In this document: positions 35,635-46,372 of the stretch, one piece after another
Layout of the letters: each line of letters begins with the position of its first letter
How positions within the stretch are numbered: position 1 is the stretch's first letter
Assembly (NCBI RefSeq): GCF_026427715.1
Contig: NZ_CP107558.1
Span: 3,689,001 to 3,753,000, forward strand
DNA length: 64,000 bases
Reading direction: 5' to 3'
Source of the DNA: Methylocystis sp. MJC1
GTDB taxonomy: Bacteria > Pseudomonadota > Alphaproteobacteria > Rhizobiales > Beijerinckiaceae
Notes under the pieces: generated by a model
Told to the model about the DNA's origin: nothing
The model's database searches: none
The model's input: only the letters and a program-made list of their open reading frames with translations
Translations under genes and position numbers: made by a program

Positions 35635-37134
35635 CTATTGCTCTCTCTGCGCCGCCAGCGCCTTCGCGACCTCCGTCGCCAGCTCGCTCTCGGGCACGGA
35701 GATCTGCGCCGGGCGCGCCGCCTTCCATTCCTCATTGGTGGAAATGGCCGCGGCCGCCCTGGCGCCGGCGATGAGGTCCTTGATCTGGACCTCGCCCTTG
35801 GCCTTTTCGTCCGATCCCTGGATCACAACGAGCGGGCTGTTACGGCGATCGGCGTATTTCATCTGCGCCTTCATGCCGGCCGCGCCGAGATAAAGCTCGG
35901 CGGCGATCCCCGCCGCCCGTAATTGCGCGGCCATGCGCTGGTAATCGGCGATGCGGTCGCGGTCGAGCACCAGCACCACCACGGGCCCGACATGCGGCCG
36001 CGCCGTCACGATGGGGCTGCCAACGAGCTTCAAGGCCGCGAAGAGTCGCGAGACGCCGATGGAGAAGCCGGTCGCCGGCGTATTCTCCGGGCGGAAACGG
36101 CCGACGAGGCCATCGTATCGCCCGCCGCCGCCAACCGAGCCGAAGCGCACGGGATTGCCCTTCTCGTCGCGCGTCTCGAAAGTGAGGTCGGCCTCGAAGA
36201 CCGGCCCGGTGTAATATTCGAGCCCGCGCACGACGGACGGGTCGATGCGGATGCGGTCCGGCCCGAATCCGGCGTCGCGCGCGAGATCCTCGATCTCGAG
36301 CAGCTCCTCCGCCCCCTGCGCGCCGATCTCGCTCTTGCCCAACAGGCCGAAGAGATCGAACTGCGGCTTGCCGTCCTTATATTGGCCGCCGAGGCTGAAG
36401 GAGAGGATGGTGTCGATCGCCGGCAGCGGCAGGCCCGCGCCTTTGGTGAAATCGCCGCTTTCGTCCTTGCGGCCGTCGCCCAGCAGCTGGCGGACGCCAT
36501 CCGGCCCGAGCCGGTCGAGCTTGTCGATGGCGCGCAGCACGACGAGGCGCCGGGCGGCGTTCTCCGCGCCGCCGACGCCGATCGCCTCCATCACGCCGTC
36601 GAGCACCTTGCGGCTGTTGATCTTGATCACATAGTCGCCGCGCGCAATGCCGAGTTTTTCCAGCGCGTCGGCCGCCATCATGCAGATTTCCGCGTCGGCG
36701 GCAGGCGACGCCGAGCCCACCGTATCGGCGTCGAACTGCATGAACTGGCGGAAACGCCCCGGCCCCGGCTTCTCGTTGCGATAGACATGGCCGCAGCGAT
36801 AGGAGCGATAGGGCTTGGGCAGACGGTCGTAATTCTGCGCGACGAAACGGGCGAGCGGCGCCGTCAGGTCGTAGCGCAGCGACAGCCATTGCTCGTCGTC
36901 GTCCTGCAGCGAGAAGACGCCTTCATTCGGCCGGTCCTGGTCCGGCAGGAATTTGCCCAGCGCGTCGGTATATTCGAAAGCCGGGGTCTCCAGCGCCTCG
37001 AAGCCGTAAAGCTCATAGACCGAGCGGATGACGTCGAGCATGCGGCCCGTGGCGGCAAGCTCTCCCGCCTCGCGATCCGCAAATCCGCGCGGGCTTCGGG
37101 CTTCGACCTTGGATTTTTTTTCGTCGCTGGACAT
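35635..37134 (-). CDS. hisS: Histidyl-tRNA synthetase
   Basis: 499 residues. Class II catalytic core with motif 2 region [20 protein letters not shown], the histidine-binding HisA loop [15 protein letters not shown], and motif 3 [12 protein letters not shown]-terminal anticodon-binding domain follows (about 400-490). Charges tRNA-His in the cytoplasm. Longer than the roughly 420-residue enterobacterial enzyme, as is common in the alphaproteobacterial branch. The GIY-YIG-like gene lies immediately upstream, ending at the base before the hisS start. Confidence 0.96.
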   Translation of the reverse strand: MSSDEKKSKVEARSPRGFADREAGELAATGRMLDVIRSVYELYGFEALETPAFEYTDALGKFLPDQDRPNEGVFSLQDDDEQWLSLRYDLTAPLARFVAQNYDRLPKPYRSYRCGHVYRNEKPGPGRFRQFMQFDADTVGSASPAADAEICMMAADALEKLGIARGDYVIKINSRKVLDGVMEAIGVGGAENAARRLVVLRAIDKLDRLGPDGVRQLLGDGRKDESGDFTKGAGLPLPAIDTILSFSLGGQYKDGKPQFDLFGLLGKSEIGAQGAEELLEIEDLARDAGFGPDRIRIDPSVVRGLEYYTGPVFEADLTFETRDEKGNPVRFGSVGGGGRYDGLVGRFRPENTPATGFSIGVSRLFAALKLVGSPIVTARPHVGPVVVLVLDRDRIADYQRMAAQLRAAGIAAELYLGAAGMKAQMKYADRRNSPLVVIQGSDEKAKGEVQIKDLIAGARAAAAISTNEEWKAARPAQISVPESELATEVAKALAAQREQ

Positions 37135-37617
37135 TCAATTCGGTTCCGCTGCGCGCTCCCTCCCAGGGAGGGGGCTGAATCTCGTCGCCTTCCTAGCATT
37201 TTCCCATTCGGAGGGAAGCTGTGCGTTGGCGGGAAAAAGCCGCAGATGCGAGACGCAGCGCGGGCAATCGGAGCTGCCGAAGCCGGGCAAAGGAAAAGGA
37301 AAGGCGCCGAGCGCCGCATTGAGCGCGCATTCGCTCCCGCCCTCGACGATAAAGGCGCCCAGAACGTCGCCCGCCATGGTGAGCTGGTCGACGTGCCAGT
37401 GCGCGCGCTTGTCGCGGCGCATATGGCGCGCCAGCCGGGCGCGCAGCCCGCGGGGGCCATTTGCCGAGCCGCAATAGAGATAATCGCCGGGCTCCAATGC
37501 GCCGACGCGTGTGCCGGCCTTCACAGTCAGCGGCGCAGGAAGCTGCAACCACAAGGCATAGGCGCCGGGGCTTGGGGGCGCTCGATCTGCGGCGACAATG
37601 AAGACCAATCCAGGCAT
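37135..37617 (-). CDS. DUF123 / GIY-YIG nuclease-superfamily protein
   Basis: 160 residues from ATG 37617. The segment PSPGAYALWLQLPAPLTVKAG is followed by GDYLYCGSANGPRGLRARL, matching the GIY-YIG-like pattern in which Tyr-Leu-Tyr-Cys-Gly replaces the second motif, then HWHVDQLT and Cys-rich FGSSDCPRCVSHL. DUF123 proteins are predicted endonuclease-like, related to endonuclease III neighbours in some genomes. It abuts hisS without a gap. The longer frame upstream is antisense to the patatin gene and was rejected. Confidence 0.75.
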   Translation of the reverse strand: MPGLVFIVAADRAPPSPGAYALWLQLPAPLTVKAGTRVGALEPGDYLYCGSANGPRGLRARLARHMRRDKRAHWHVDQLTMAGDVLGAFIVEGGSECALNAALGAFPFPLPGFGSSDCPRCVSHLRLFPANAQLPSEWENARKATRFSPLPGRERAAEPN

Positions 37618-37761
37618 TTCAGACAGTTGGAGTTTTTCTCCGGCCTCTTCCGCCGCGTCGTAAACAAAAAATTTGCCGCACCGCAAAAACTTTTGCCGCG
37701 GTGCGCCCTTAACCGCTAAGCTGCCGGCGCTTTCTTCGATTCTTATGCTTCGCGGGGTTGA

Positions 37762-38877
37762 ATGGCCACGACGCTCAGCGAAAAAAACGTTCTTGTCTTG
37801 CAGGGCGGCGGCGCGCTCGGCTCCTATCAGGCCGGAGCCGTCGCGACCCTCATGGGGGCGGGCCATGCGCCCGATTGGGTCGCCGGCATCTCCATCGGCG
37901 CGATCAACGCCGCCATCATCTGCGGAAATCCCCCCGAAAAGCGCGTCGACCGATTGCGCGAACTCTGGAGCCGCATGACCAGCGGCCTGCAGGTTTCGCC
38001 GCTTTCCGACGACGTCGTGATTCGGCGGGCCTTCAACGAGTTCAGCGCGGCGACGACCGCGACCTTCGGCGTGCCCGGTTTTTTTTCGCCGCGCGCCTCC
38101 CTGCCTCTCCTCTGGCCCGCAAACGAGACGTCCGTCAGCATCTATGGCACCAAGCCGTTGCGCGAGACTTTGCTGGAGCTGGTCGATTTCGACCGACTCA
38201 ATGCCGGCGAGACGCGGATCAGCGTCGGCGCCGTCAATGTGCGCACCGGAAACTTTCACTATTTCGATTCGCAGAATGAGCGCATCACGCCCGAGCACAT
38301 CATGGCGAGCGGCGCGCTTCCGCCGGGCTTTCCGCCGGTGGAAATCGATGGCGAGCTCTACTGGGACGGCGGCCTCGTCTCCAACACGCCGCTCCAATAT
38401 GTGCTCGAAATGTGTGGCGCTCGCGACCACATGTGCATTTTCCAAATCGATCTTTTCAGTGCGCGCGGTCCCGCGCCGACGACGCTGATCGACGTCAGCC
38501 AGCGTGAAAAGGATATCCGTTTTTCGAGCCGGACGCGGCTGAACACGGACGTATTCCGGGACATCCAGACCATCCGCCGTCACATCCGGCGTTTGAGCGA
38601 AAGGATCCCCGAAGCCCTGCGCGACGATCCCGACTGGCGCGCGCTGAGCGACTTCGGCTGCGGCGCTGCGATCACCATTGTGCAACTGATCCACCGCGCT
38701 GCCGCCTATGAGACGAACTCCAAGGATTACGAATTTTCCCGTTACACGATGATGGAAAACTGGTCGGCGGGCGTGCGCGACGTCGAAACCACGCTTGCCC
38801 ACCCGGCGTGGCGCGATCGTGCGCCGCCCGATCATGGCGTCGCCATTCTTGATTTGACGAAGGAGCAAGATTCATGA
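37762..38877 (+). CDS. Patatin-like phospholipase/esterase
   Basis: 371 residues. The catalytic signature is complete: oxyanion loop [10 protein letters not shown] (14-23), nucleophile Ser44 in GISIG, and Asp202 in WDGG. A DUF3734-like C-terminal extension (about 260-371) is present. It would hydrolyse acyl esters. It overlaps the acetoacetate decarboxylase gene by four bases, and this pairing with decarboxylase and 3-hydroxybutyrate dehydrogenase suggests work on polyhydroxybutyrate or related lipids rather than membrane lipids; this is inference. Confidence 0.9.
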   Translation: MATTLSEKNVLVLQGGGALGSYQAGAVATLMGAGHAPDWVAGISIGAINAAIICGNPPEKRVDRLRELWSRMTSGLQVSPLSDDVVIRRAFNEFSAATTATFGVPGFFSPRASLPLLWPANETSVSIYGTKPLRETLLELVDFDRLNAGETRISVGAVNVRTGNFHYFDSQNERITPEHIMASGALPPGFPPVEIDGELYWDGGLVSNTPLQYVLEMCGARDHMCIFQIDLFSARGPAPTTLIDVSQREKDIRFSSRTRLNTDVFRDIQTIRRHIRRLSERIPEALRDDPDWRALSDFGCGAAITIVQLIHRAAAYETNSKDYEFSRYTMMENWSAGVRDVETTLAHPAWRDRAPPDHGVAILDLTKEQDS

Positions 38878-39626
38878 CTCCAGACGAGATCCGTCGCGCC
38901 GCCTTCGCCATGCCGTTGACGAGCCCGGCTTTCCCGAAAGGCCCCTATAGATTCGTCGACCGCGAATATCTGATCGTTTCCTACCGCACCGATCCCGACG
39001 CGCTTGCGAAAGTTGTTCCCGAACCGCTCTCTTTCGTCGACCCAATCGTGAATTTCGAATTCATCCGAATGCCCAATTCGACGGGGTTCGGCGATTATAC
39101 GGAGGCGGGCCAGGTCATTCCTGTCGTTTTCGAGGGTCGGCGCGGGAACTACACGCACGCTATGTATCTCAACGACGGCCCGCCCATTTACGGCGGGCGG
39201 GAATTGTGGGGCTTTCCAAAGAAATTCGCGCAACCCTCGCTCGCCGTCGAACGCGATGCGTTCGTCGGCACGCTCGATTACGGCTCCGTGCGCATCGCAA
39301 CGGGAGTCATGGGCTACAAACATGTCGCGCTCGATCCGGCGGCGGTTTTAAAATCCATGTCCGCGCCGAATTTTCTTCTCAAGATCATTCCGCATGTCGA
39401 TGGCGCGCCCCGCATTCTAGAGCTGGTCGATTACCGGCTCGAGGACGTCACGGTGAAAGGCGCCTGGACTGGTCCCGCCTCGCTTCAACTCGCCCACCAT
39501 GCGCTTGCGCCCGTCGCCGACCTCCCCGTGCGGGAAATCCTTTCGGCGACGCATATTCTCGCCGACCTCACTCTTGGTCTTGGAACGGTCGTCTTCGATT
39601 ATCTCTCTCCCGAAAGGCCCCGCTGA
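38874..39626 (+). CDS. adc: Acetoacetate decarboxylase
   Basis: 250 residues. The Schiff-base Lys lies in [13 protein letters not shown] (Lys116, next to Lys117 that lowers its pKa), and the family Glu/Arg-containing strand [18 protein letters not shown] is conserved. Converts acetoacetate to acetone and CO2 in the cytoplasm. It overlaps the patatin-like gene by four bases and the dehydrogenase gene by one base (TGATG), so these three are translationally linked. Some family members are acetoacetate decarboxylase-like with other substrates; the PKK motif supports the canonical reaction. Confidence 0.88.
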   Translation: MTPDEIRRAAFAMPLTSPAFPKGPYRFVDREYLIVSYRTDPDALAKVVPEPLSFVDPIVNFEFIRMPNSTGFGDYTEAGQVIPVVFEGRRGNYTHAMYLNDGPPIYGGRELWGFPKKFAQPSLAVERDAFVGTLDYGSVRIATGVMGYKHVALDPAAVLKSMSAPNFLLKIIPHVDGAPRILELVDYRLEDVTVKGAWTGPASLQLAHHALAPVADLPVREILSATHILADLTLGLGTVVFDYLSPERPR

Positions 39627-40402
39627 TGACTCTCAACGGAAAAGTCTGCCTGATCACCGGGGCCGCCAGCGGCATCGGGCATGCCATCGCCAAGCGTTTC
39701 GTCGAAGCGGAGGGACGCGTCGTCATCGCCGATCTCAATCTGGACGCCGCCAAGGCGGCCGCCTCCGAACTCGGCGGCGACAAAGTGGCGATCGGCGTCG
39801 GCATGGATGTGTCGAATGAGGAACAGGTCAATGCGGGGGTCGACGCCGCGGCGAAATGGTTCGGCGCGATCGACGCGCTCGTTTCCAACGCCGGCATTCA
39901 GATCGTTCATCCGATCGAGGAATTCCCGTTCGCGGACTGGAAGAAGGTGCTCGCCATTCATCTCGACGGCGCCTTTCTCACAACGAAGGCCTGCGTGAAA
40001 TATATGTATCCGCAGCGCTCCGGCGCGCTGATCTACATGGGCTCGGTGCACAGCCACGAAGCTTCGCCTCTGAAATCGGCCTATGTCGCGGCGAAGCACG
40101 GCATATTGGGGCTGACGCGCGTGATGGCCAAGGAAGGCGCGAAACATAACGTCCGCGCCAACGCCATCTGTCCCGGCTTCGTCATGACGCCGCTCGTCGA
40201 GAAGCAGATCCCCGAACAGGCGCAGGAGCTCGGCATCAGCGAAAAACAGGTGGTGACGGATGTGCTGCTGAAGGAAACCGTCGACAGCCAATTCACCAAG
40301 GTCGAGGACGTAGCGGAGGTCGCGCTGATGCTCGCGGCGTTCAAGACCAACGCGCTGACGGGCGAGTCGATCATCGTCAGCCATGGTTGGCATATGAACT
40401 GA
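39626..40402 (+). CDS. bdhA: D-3-hydroxybutyrate dehydrogenase (short-chain dehydrogenase)
   Basis: 258 residues from ATG 39626. Rossmann TGAASGIG (11-18), the NAG motif (88-90) and the catalytic Ser140/Tyr153/Lys157 set are all present. The substrate-loop region [18 protein letters not shown] is characteristic of 3-hydroxybutyrate dehydrogenases. Interconverts 3-hydroxybutyrate and acetoacetate with NAD. With the coupled decarboxylase it would pass 3-hydroxybutyrate to acetone. The frame extends upstream inside adc, but the start at 39626 follows the family N-terminus. Confidence 0.9.
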   Translation: MTLNGKVCLITGAASGIGHAIAKRFVEAEGRVVIADLNLDAAKAAASELGGDKVAIGVGMDVSNEEQVNAGVDAAAKWFGAIDALVSNAGIQIVHPIEEFPFADWKKVLAIHLDGAFLTTKACVKYMYPQRSGALIYMGSVHSHEASPLKSAYVAAKHGILGLTRVMAKEGAKHNVRANAICPGFVMTPLVEKQIPEQAQELGISEKQVVTDVLLKETVDSQFTKVEDVAEVALMLAAFKTNALTGESIIVSHGWHMN

Positions 40403-40461
40403 GGTTTGCCGTCCCAGCATCTTGGGATCGACAGAGCCGCGCGAACGGGCGACGATACAGA

Positions 40462-41778
40462 ATGTCCCGTGGCAATTTTCCTGTCGATCCGCTTTCCCGC
40501 CGTGACATGCTGCGCCTTTGCTGCGCGGCAAGCGCCTCACTTTGCCTGCCAAATCCACTCGCCCTGGCGCGGACGGACGATCTTGCGGAAAGGCTGCGTG
40601 AGGCGACGCGCAAGGGGGCGGCGGTGTCGCTCCCCGCGGGCGAGATCACACTCGCCGGGCTCGATCTGCCGGACGGCGCCATCCTGCAAGGCGTTCCCGG
40701 CCGCACCGTGTTGAAGCTCTCGGGCCTCGGCCCGCTGCTCTCCGCCAGCATGGCGCGAAAGATCACGCTGGAAAACCTCATCTTCGACGGCGCCGGCGGC
40801 GTCACGCCGAAGGACAAGGGGCTACTCGACTTCTCCGATGTGGTCGATCTTTCGATCCGCGGTTGCGTTATCCGCCGCTCCTCGGCGCGCGGCGTCATGC
40901 TGGCCCGCTGCGGCGGCGTTTTTGCGCAGAATGAAATCGCGGATGTCGCCGACGCCGGCGTTTATTCGCGGGACGGCCTCGGCGTCGATTTCGATAACAA
41001 CCATATTCGTCGTTGCGGAGACAACGGCCTCGTCATTCACGCCACTTCCGTGGGCCGCTACGACGGCTCGCGCGTCCGCAACACTGTCGTCGAGGATGTC
41101 GAGAACCGCTCAGGCGGCAACGGCCCTTATGGCAATGGCGTCCTCGTCTGGGGCGCGGGGGCAATCCGCGTCGAGCGCAACCGCATCTATCGCTGCGCCT
41201 ATAGCGCCGTGCGTAACAACGCCGGCCACGGCGTGGACGTCATCGGCAACGACTGCAAGGGCTTCCGAGAAAAGGCGATGTATGCCGAGTTCGGCGCGAA
41301 GAATTCGGTGTTCCGCGACAATCGCATCGAGGACGCCGGCGCCGGCATCGCCGTCGCCAACGCCGATCAGGGCACGGATGGCGCGATCGTCTCGGGAAAT
41401 ACGATCATCTCTATGCGGGAGAGCCATCCCGACCCCGAGTTTGGGCCGCAGATGCTGTGGCTCACCGGCATTCTCGCCGAGAAGAACGTCGACATCACGG
41501 GCAACAAGATCGTCGGCCCCGGATGGATCGGCATTGCGTTGGGCGGCTGGCGCGAAAATCTGCGCGCCGAGGCCAATGACATTTCCGGCGTCGACTACGG
41601 CATCGTGCTCGCAACCGGCGAGGGCGCCGGCGACGCCACGGTCGCGCACAACCGGATCAGCGCGAAAAAGGCGACGGTGATTGCGTCCGCGGGGATGAAC
41701 TTTCTGCCGGGCGATTTGACGAAATCAGGCGCGAAAAAATACCCGCGCCTCATCGTGCGGGACAACGAGACGGGCTGA
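40462..41778 (+). CDS. Tat-exported right-handed beta-helix repeat protein (RR_plus_rpt type)
   Basis: 438 residues from ATG 40462. A twin-arginine signal (SRRDMLRLCC) is followed by parallel beta-helix repeats with many short NxI/xVxxNxI units: NHIRRCGDNGLVIHAT, NRIYRCAYSAVRNN, NTIISMRE. It fits the twin-arginine-translocated repeat proteins found in Rhizobiales, for which no function is known. The fold resembles pectate-lyase-like proteins, but no catalytic set was recognised. It stands 59 bases after the dehydrogenase. Confidence 0.82.
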   Translation: MSRGNFPVDPLSRRDMLRLCCAASASLCLPNPLALARTDDLAERLREATRKGAAVSLPAGEITLAGLDLPDGAILQGVPGRTVLKLSGLGPLLSASMARKITLENLIFDGAGGVTPKDKGLLDFSDVVDLSIRGCVIRRSSARGVMLARCGGVFAQNEIADVADAGVYSRDGLGVDFDNNHIRRCGDNGLVIHATSVGRYDGSRVRNTVVEDVENRSGGNGPYGNGVLVWGAGAIRVERNRIYRCAYSAVRNNAGHGVDVIGNDCKGFREKAMYAEFGAKNSVFRDNRIEDAGAGIAVANADQGTDGAIVSGNTIISMRESHPDPEFGPQMLWLTGILAEKNVDITGNKIVGPGWIGIALGGWRENLRAEANDISGVDYGIVLATGEGAGDATVAHNRISAKKATVIASAGMNFLPGDLTKSGAKKYPRLIVRDNETG

Positions 41779-41808
41779 CGCCAACGCGCAATGGAGGAGT
41801 GTCATTCC

Positions 41809-41891
41809 GGTCATTGCGAGCGAAGCGAAGCAATCAAGAGCCGCTATAGCTGCCCTGGATTGCTTCGTCGCTTACGCTCCTCGCGATGACG
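41809..41891. repeat. Dispersed palindromic repeat, family B
   Basis: An 83-base copy in the convergent gap between the Tat-exported repeat protein and dxs: TCATTGCGAGCGAAGCGAAG at the left, TTACGCTCCTCGCGATGACGG at the right. It may double as a transcript-end structure. Confidence 0.85.
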
Positions 41892-41926
41892 GCGTCGCGC
41901 GTGGGGATTTGACAGAGTCCCGCGTT

Positions 41927-43903
41927 TTACGCGATCATCACCCGTGCAGCGGCCTTCTCGTCGCCGAGCAGCTCCAGCGCTTTCGCCACCATCGCCTTGC
42001 TGTCGAGCATGGCGCGGGCGAGCATCATCTCGTGCTTGTCGTGGTCGATATAGGCGTCGGGCAGCGTCATGCTGCGGAACTTGAAGGCGCCGCGCGCGCC
42101 GTCGAGCAGGCCGTCGTCCGAGAGCGCCTGGAAGACCTGCGAGCCGAAGCCGCCGATGGAGCCTTCCTCGATCGCGATCAGCACTTCGTGATTGGCGGCG
42201 AGGCGACGGATGAGGTCGCGGTCGACCGGCTTGGCGAAGCGCGCGTCGGCGACCGTCGTCGAAATCCCGTAATTCTCCAGCTCCTCGGCCGCCTTCAGCG
42301 CGTCGGCGAGGCGGGTGCCGAGCGAGAGCAGCGCGACCTTGGAGCCCTCGCGGACAATGCGGCCCTTGCCGATCTCGAGAATCTCGCCGCGCTCCGGCAG
42401 TTCGACGCCGACGCCCTCGCCGCGCGGATAGCGGAAGGCGATCGGGCCTTCCTCATAGGCGACGGCGGTCGAGACCATATGCATCAGCTCGGATTCGTCG
42501 GCGGCGGCCATCACCACCATGCCCGGCAGGCAGCCGAGATAGGCGATGTCGAAAGCGCCCGCATGGGTCGGACCGTCGGCGCCCACGAGCCCGGCGCGGT
42601 CGATCGCGAAGCGCACCGGCAGATGCTGGATGGCGACGTCATGCACGACCTGATCGTAGCCGCGCTGCAGGAAGGTCGAATAAAGCGCGCAGAAGGGCTT
42701 ATAGCCCTCGCAGGCCAAACCCGCCGCGAAGGTCACCGCATGCTGCTCGGCGATGGCGACGTCGAAGGTGCGGGTGGGGAAATGCTTGGCGAAAACATCG
42801 AGGCCAGTGCCCGTCGGCATGGCGGCGGTGACGGCGACGATCTTCTCGTCGTGCTCGGCCTCGGCGATCAGCGCCTTGGCGAAGACGCCCGTATAGGAGG
42901 GGGCGTTGGCCTTGGGCTTATATTGCTTGCCGGTCTCGACGTCGAATTTGACGACGCCGTGATATTTGTCCTCGGCGGCCTCGGCCGGGGCGTAGCCTTT
43001 GCCCTTCTGCGTGACGACATGAACCAGCACGGGGCCGTCGTCCTTGTCGCGGACATTCATCAGCACGGGCAGGAGATGGTCGAGATTATGCCCGTCGATC
43101 GGCCCAACATAATAGAAGCCGAGCTCCTCGAACATGGTGCCGCCGGTGATGAAGCTGCGCGAGAATTCCTCGGCCTTGCGCGCCTTGTCATAGATGAAGC
43201 GCGGCAGATGCGAGGCGAGCTGCTTGGCGGCGTCGCGGATCGAGCGATAGGCACCGCCCGAGACGAGGCGCGCGAGATAGGCCGACATGGCGCCGGTCGG
43301 AGGCGCGATGGACATGTCGTTATCGTTGAGGATGACGATGAGGCGCGAATCCAGCGCGCCGGCGTTGTTCAAGGCCTCATAGGCCATGCCCGCCGACATG
43401 GAGCTGTCGCCGATGATCGCCACGACGTGATTGTCGCCATGCGCGAGGTCGCGCGCGACGGCCATGCCGAGGCCGGCGGAGATGGACGTCGAGGAATGGC
43501 CGGCGCCGAAAGCGTCATATTCGCTCTCCGCGCGCTTGGTGAAGCCCGAAAGGCCGCCGCCCATGCGCAGCGTGCGGATGCGGTCGCGGCGCCCGGTGAG
43601 GATCTTGTGCGGATAGGTCTGGTGACCGACATCCCAGATGATGCGGTCGTCCGGCGTGTTGAAGACGTAATGCAACGCCACCGTCAGCTCGACGACGCCG
43701 AGACCCGCGCCCAGATGCCCGCCCGTGACCGAGACGGCGTCGATCGTCTCCCGCCGCAGCTCGTCGGCAACCTGCCTCAGCTGATTAGGCTGCAGCTTGC
43801 GCAATTCCTGCGGGGTCGGAATCTGATCGAGCAGGGGGGTCTTCGATGTCGTCAAAGGGTCGCTCTCGTCTGGGATGTCCGAGTTTCTGTAATTTCTAGG
43901 CAT
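41927..43903 (-). CDS. dxs: 1-deoxy-D-xylulose-5-phosphate synthase
   Basis: 658 residues from ATG 43903. It begins [20 protein letters not shown] before the family N-terminus [21 protein letters not shown] at that point is an alternative start. Thiamine-diphosphate domains are clear, with [20 protein letters not shown] containing the catalytic Glu and the pyruvate/GAP site [15 protein letters not shown]. Catalyses the first step of the MEP isoprenoid pathway. The metal/ThDP loop reads GDSSMSAGM; the usual third residue Gly (GDG) is Ser here, an uncommon variant. Confidence 0.95.
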   Translation of the reverse strand: MPRNYRNSDIPDESDPLTTSKTPLLDQIPTPQELRKLQPNQLRQVADELRRETIDAVSVTGGHLGAGLGVVELTVALHYVFNTPDDRIIWDVGHQTYPHKILTGRRDRIRTLRMGGGLSGFTKRAESEYDAFGAGHSSTSISAGLGMAVARDLAHGDNHVVAIIGDSSMSAGMAYEALNNAGALDSRLIVILNDNDMSIAPPTGAMSAYLARLVSGGAYRSIRDAAKQLASHLPRFIYDKARKAEEFSRSFITGGTMFEELGFYYVGPIDGHNLDHLLPVLMNVRDKDDGPVLVHVVTQKGKGYAPAEAAEDKYHGVVKFDVETGKQYKPKANAPSYTGVFAKALIAEAEHDEKIVAVTAAMPTGTGLDVFAKHFPTRTFDVAIAEQHAVTFAAGLACEGYKPFCALYSTFLQRGYDQVVHDVAIQHLPVRFAIDRAGLVGADGPTHAGAFDIAYLGCLPGMVVMAAADESELMHMVSTAVAYEEGPIAFRYPRGEGVGVELPERGEILEIGKGRIVREGSKVALLSLGTRLADALKAAEELENYGISTTVADARFAKPVDRDLIRRLAANHEVLIAIEEGSIGGFGSQVFQALSDDGLLDGARGAFKFRSMTLPDAYIDHDKHEMMLARAMLDSKAMVAKALELLGDEKAAARVMIA

Positions 43904-44016
43904 ATCCGCTAAGCCATGGCGCAGCAAATGCGCCGCGGCGCCTGGGGACAGATTCTCATCAGACTGTTGCCCCGGCGCAACGCCTTCCCCGGCGTCGGGC
44001 CGGAGTCAGTTGGAAA

Positions 44017-44562
44017 TCAATATCTATCGGCTTCGAACAACGTGAAGCCGGAGGGCGCCGGCTCGGCCGGCCGGGCGCGCTGGACCGGCCGGGGGCGGAG
44101 AAGGCGCTCGTCATCGGCGCGCTCAGCCCTGGGCGCGCGACCCGCCATCCGGGTTCCGCCGACGATATCGATCGTCGCCCCCTGCTGCTCCACCCATTCG
44201 AAGAGCTTCTGGGCGTTCGCCACGGACAGGCGGACGCAGCCATGCGAACGCGGGCTGCCCAGCCCACGCTCGAAACTGCCGTGGATGGCGAGGCCTCGCG
44301 GCGAAAAGAAGATGGCGTACGGCATTGGCGCCTGGTCATATTCGTCGGAGAAGTGATCGGCCTCCATGCGCATGACAGCGTAATGCCCGGTCGGCGTCTC
44401 GTAGCCCTGTCGGCCGCTGGATATTTTCCATACAACGGTCTCGCCGCCGCGCTCCGCCGTCAGGCGCTGCGTGGCGAGATCGATTGAAATGCGCACGGTC
44501 GCGAAGGCTGGCGCGGCGGCCAGCAGCGTCGCCGTCAGGAGAAAGAGACGAACCATTTTCAT
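44017..44562 (-). CDS. L,D-transpeptidase (YkuD domain), secreted
   Basis: 181 residues. The signal peptide ends near AFA and the YkuD domain follows directly. The catalytic segment is complete: AIHGSFERGLGSPRSHGCVR, with active-site His and Cys in SHGCVRL. It crosslinks peptidoglycan stems or anchors proteins to the wall in the periplasm. The C-terminal tail is Arg/Pro-rich and disordered. Two in-frame ATGs at 44562 and 44556 are both possible starts. Confidence 0.9.
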   Translation of the reverse strand: MKMVRLFLLTATLLAAAPAFATVRISIDLATQRLTAERGGETVVWKISSGRQGYETPTGHYAVMRMEADHFSDEYDQAPMPYAIFFSPRGLAIHGSFERGLGSPRSHGCVRLSVANAQKLFEWVEQQGATIDIVGGTRMAGRAPRAERADDERLLRPRPVQRARPAEPAPSGFTLFEADRY

Positions 44563-44708
44563 GAAGAAAACCTAATCACGCCGGGCTGTCCCCGTAAAGG
44601 CGTCAGGCTGGATAGGATGAACGCCCTGGCGCCGGGCTTGAACCTCACGTCTCCAGCACGGCGGGCCAGGGCTGATCGTATCGCATTCAGACGCCCCACC
44701 GCTTCAAA

Positions 44709-45998
44709 ATGGGTCAGCTCCGGAGATTGTCGAAGATGCTCGCGCCATTCCTGAACACGAAAGGGACCGCATTCGGCATGGCCGAGCTCGGGCGCTCCGG
44801 CGGGCGCGCGTCTAGCCAGCGCCTCCCGCGCCTCGTGGGCGGGAAGGATTTCGCCGCGCCGAACGCGACCCTTCAGGTTGCGGAATTGTCGCTCGAAGAG
44901 ATGGACGCGATCGCGTCCGAGTGGCGTGATCTCGCCCGGCGGGCCTTGGAGCCGAACGCCTTTTACGAGCCGGGCTTCGCCCTCTCCGCCGCGCGGCATC
45001 TCCCTGCAGCCGAACGCCCCCGCTTCATCGTCTTGCGCAATGGCGCGGGCCGGCTGATGGGCCTCTTCCCGATCGTCGCGCCGAGCCCGCTGTTCGGCGA
45101 CGGTCTGATCCGTCTGTGGCTGCACAAGCAGGCGGCGCTCGCGACGCCGCTTGTCGACCGCGATCAGGCGTCCGAGACGATCGAGGCCTTCCTCGCCTGG
45201 GTCGAGATCGAGGATAAATCCGCCGGCGTCGTATTCTCGCGGATGCCGACCAACGGTCATTTCCACCAGGCCCTGCAGCGGGCCGTCGCCGCCGCAGGCC
45301 GCGCCGTCGACGTTCTCGACTCTTACGAACGCGCCGCGCTCCTGCCGGGCGGCGACGCCGACGCGCTCGGTGCCCGCGCGGGCTCGAAGAAGAAGCTCGC
45401 GGAAATCCGCCGCCAGGCTCGCCGCCTCGGCGAGATGGGCCGCGTCACCTTCGAAACCCATGAAAGCGACGCGGAGATCAAAGCGGCGGCGGAAGAATTT
45501 CTGGCGCTCGAAGCCGCCGGCTGGAAAGCTGGGCGCGGGGCGTTTCTCTCGCAGCCGGCTCTCGCCACTTTCCTGCGCAGCGCGACGCGCCTGCTCGCGC
45601 GCGAAAAGGGCTGCAAGATCCAGTCGCTGCGGTTGGACGGACGCCCGATCGCCATGGCAGTCGTGCTGGAGAGCCAGGGCCGCAGCTATTTGTGGAAGAT
45701 CGCTTTCGACGAGTCCCTGCGCGCGCAGGCGCCCGGCGTTCAGCTCGTCTATGCGCACACCAAGGCGGCGCTCGACCGCGGCGATCTCGATTATGTGGAC
45801 AGCTGCGCCATCGCCAATCATCCGATGATCGACCGCATCTGGCCGGATCGCATCGGCGTCTGCGACGTCGCGGTGTCGCTGCGGACTCGCGGCAACGGCG
45901 CTTTCCTTTCGAGCTGCCGTCGCGCCAACGCCCGCCGGCAGGCGCGGGAGCTAGCCAAGCGCATGGCCAACCGGCTGCTGAAACGCAAAGTGAGCTGA
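44709..45998 (+). CDS. CelD/BcsL-type GNAT acetyltransferase
   Basis: 429 residues. The central and C-terminal part shows two GNAT halves typical of CelD-like proteins: WRDLARRALEPNAFYEPGFA, then EFLALEAAGWKAGRGAFL and LRLDGRPIAMAVVLESQGRSYLWKIAFDE. Such proteins transfer acyl groups and are linked to polysaccharide or cellulose production, though no such operon is next to it. Upstream residues before about 50 are weakly conserved and the start is uncertain. Confidence 0.82.
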   Translation: MGQLRRLSKMLAPFLNTKGTAFGMAELGRSGGRASSQRLPRLVGGKDFAAPNATLQVAELSLEEMDAIASEWRDLARRALEPNAFYEPGFALSAARHLPAAERPRFIVLRNGAGRLMGLFPIVAPSPLFGDGLIRLWLHKQAALATPLVDRDQASETIEAFLAWVEIEDKSAGVVFSRMPTNGHFHQALQRAVAAAGRAVDVLDSYERAALLPGGDADALGARAGSKKKLAEIRRQARRLGEMGRVTFETHESDAEIKAAAEEFLALEAAGWKAGRGAFLSQPALATFLRSATRLLAREKGCKIQSLRLDGRPIAMAVVLESQGRSYLWKIAFDESLRAQAPGVQLVYAHTKAALDRGDLDYVDSCAIANHPMIDRIWPDRIGVCDVAVSLRTRGNGAFLSSCRRANARRQARELAKRMANRLLKRKVS

Positions 45999-46083
45999 GC
46001 ACGACGGGCCGCGAGCCGTGGCGGCGCTCTCGCCTTTTCGGTCCGGATGGGTATAGTGCCGGCGACCTCGCCAAACGCCGGAC

Positions 46084-46368
46084 TTGACGCCTGTGACGAT
46101 CCGCCGAACCCACCTGCTCCTTCTCCTCGCCGCTCTTGCCGCAGCCGGCCTCTCGGCCTGCGGCCGGCGCGGTCCGCTCGAGCTGCCGCCCGAGATTCAG
46201 GCTCAGGGCGCGGCGCTGAAGGCGCAGCAGGCCGCCGCGCTGGCGAAAAACGCGCCCAAGCCCGCTCCGGGGCAGGCGGCTCCGGAATCGCCGCCGCCGC
46301 CGATCCCCGGCACGATCGGCAACCGGCCGCCCGAACAATATCCCTTCCCTCTCGACCCGCTGCTCTGA
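46084..46368 (+). CDS. lptM: LptM-like small lipoprotein
   Basis: About 94 residues from TTG 46084 (a GTG at 46093 is another candidate). The lipobox GLSACGRRGPLELPPE matches LptM/YifL, the small lipoprotein that helps LptD mature in the outer membrane. The remainder is Pro/Ala-rich. The gene directly precedes lysA with four bases between, the conserved arrangement in proteobacteria, which strongly supports the call. Confidence 0.8.
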   Translation: MTPVTIRRTHLLLLLAALAAAGLSACGRRGPLELPPEIQAQGAALKAQQAAALAKNAPKPAPGQAAPESPPPPIPGTIGNRPPEQYPFPLDPLL

Positions 46369-46372
46369 CGCA

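Noticed and set aside
37618..38868. Upstream extension of the GIY-YIG-like gene to 577 residues
   Set aside because: The extension is antisense to the patatin gene and has no similarity; the real start is the ATG at 37617.
41909..43912. 667-codon plus-strand open frame
   Set aside because: It lies wholly antisense to dxs. Composition is that of a reverse-complement shadow.
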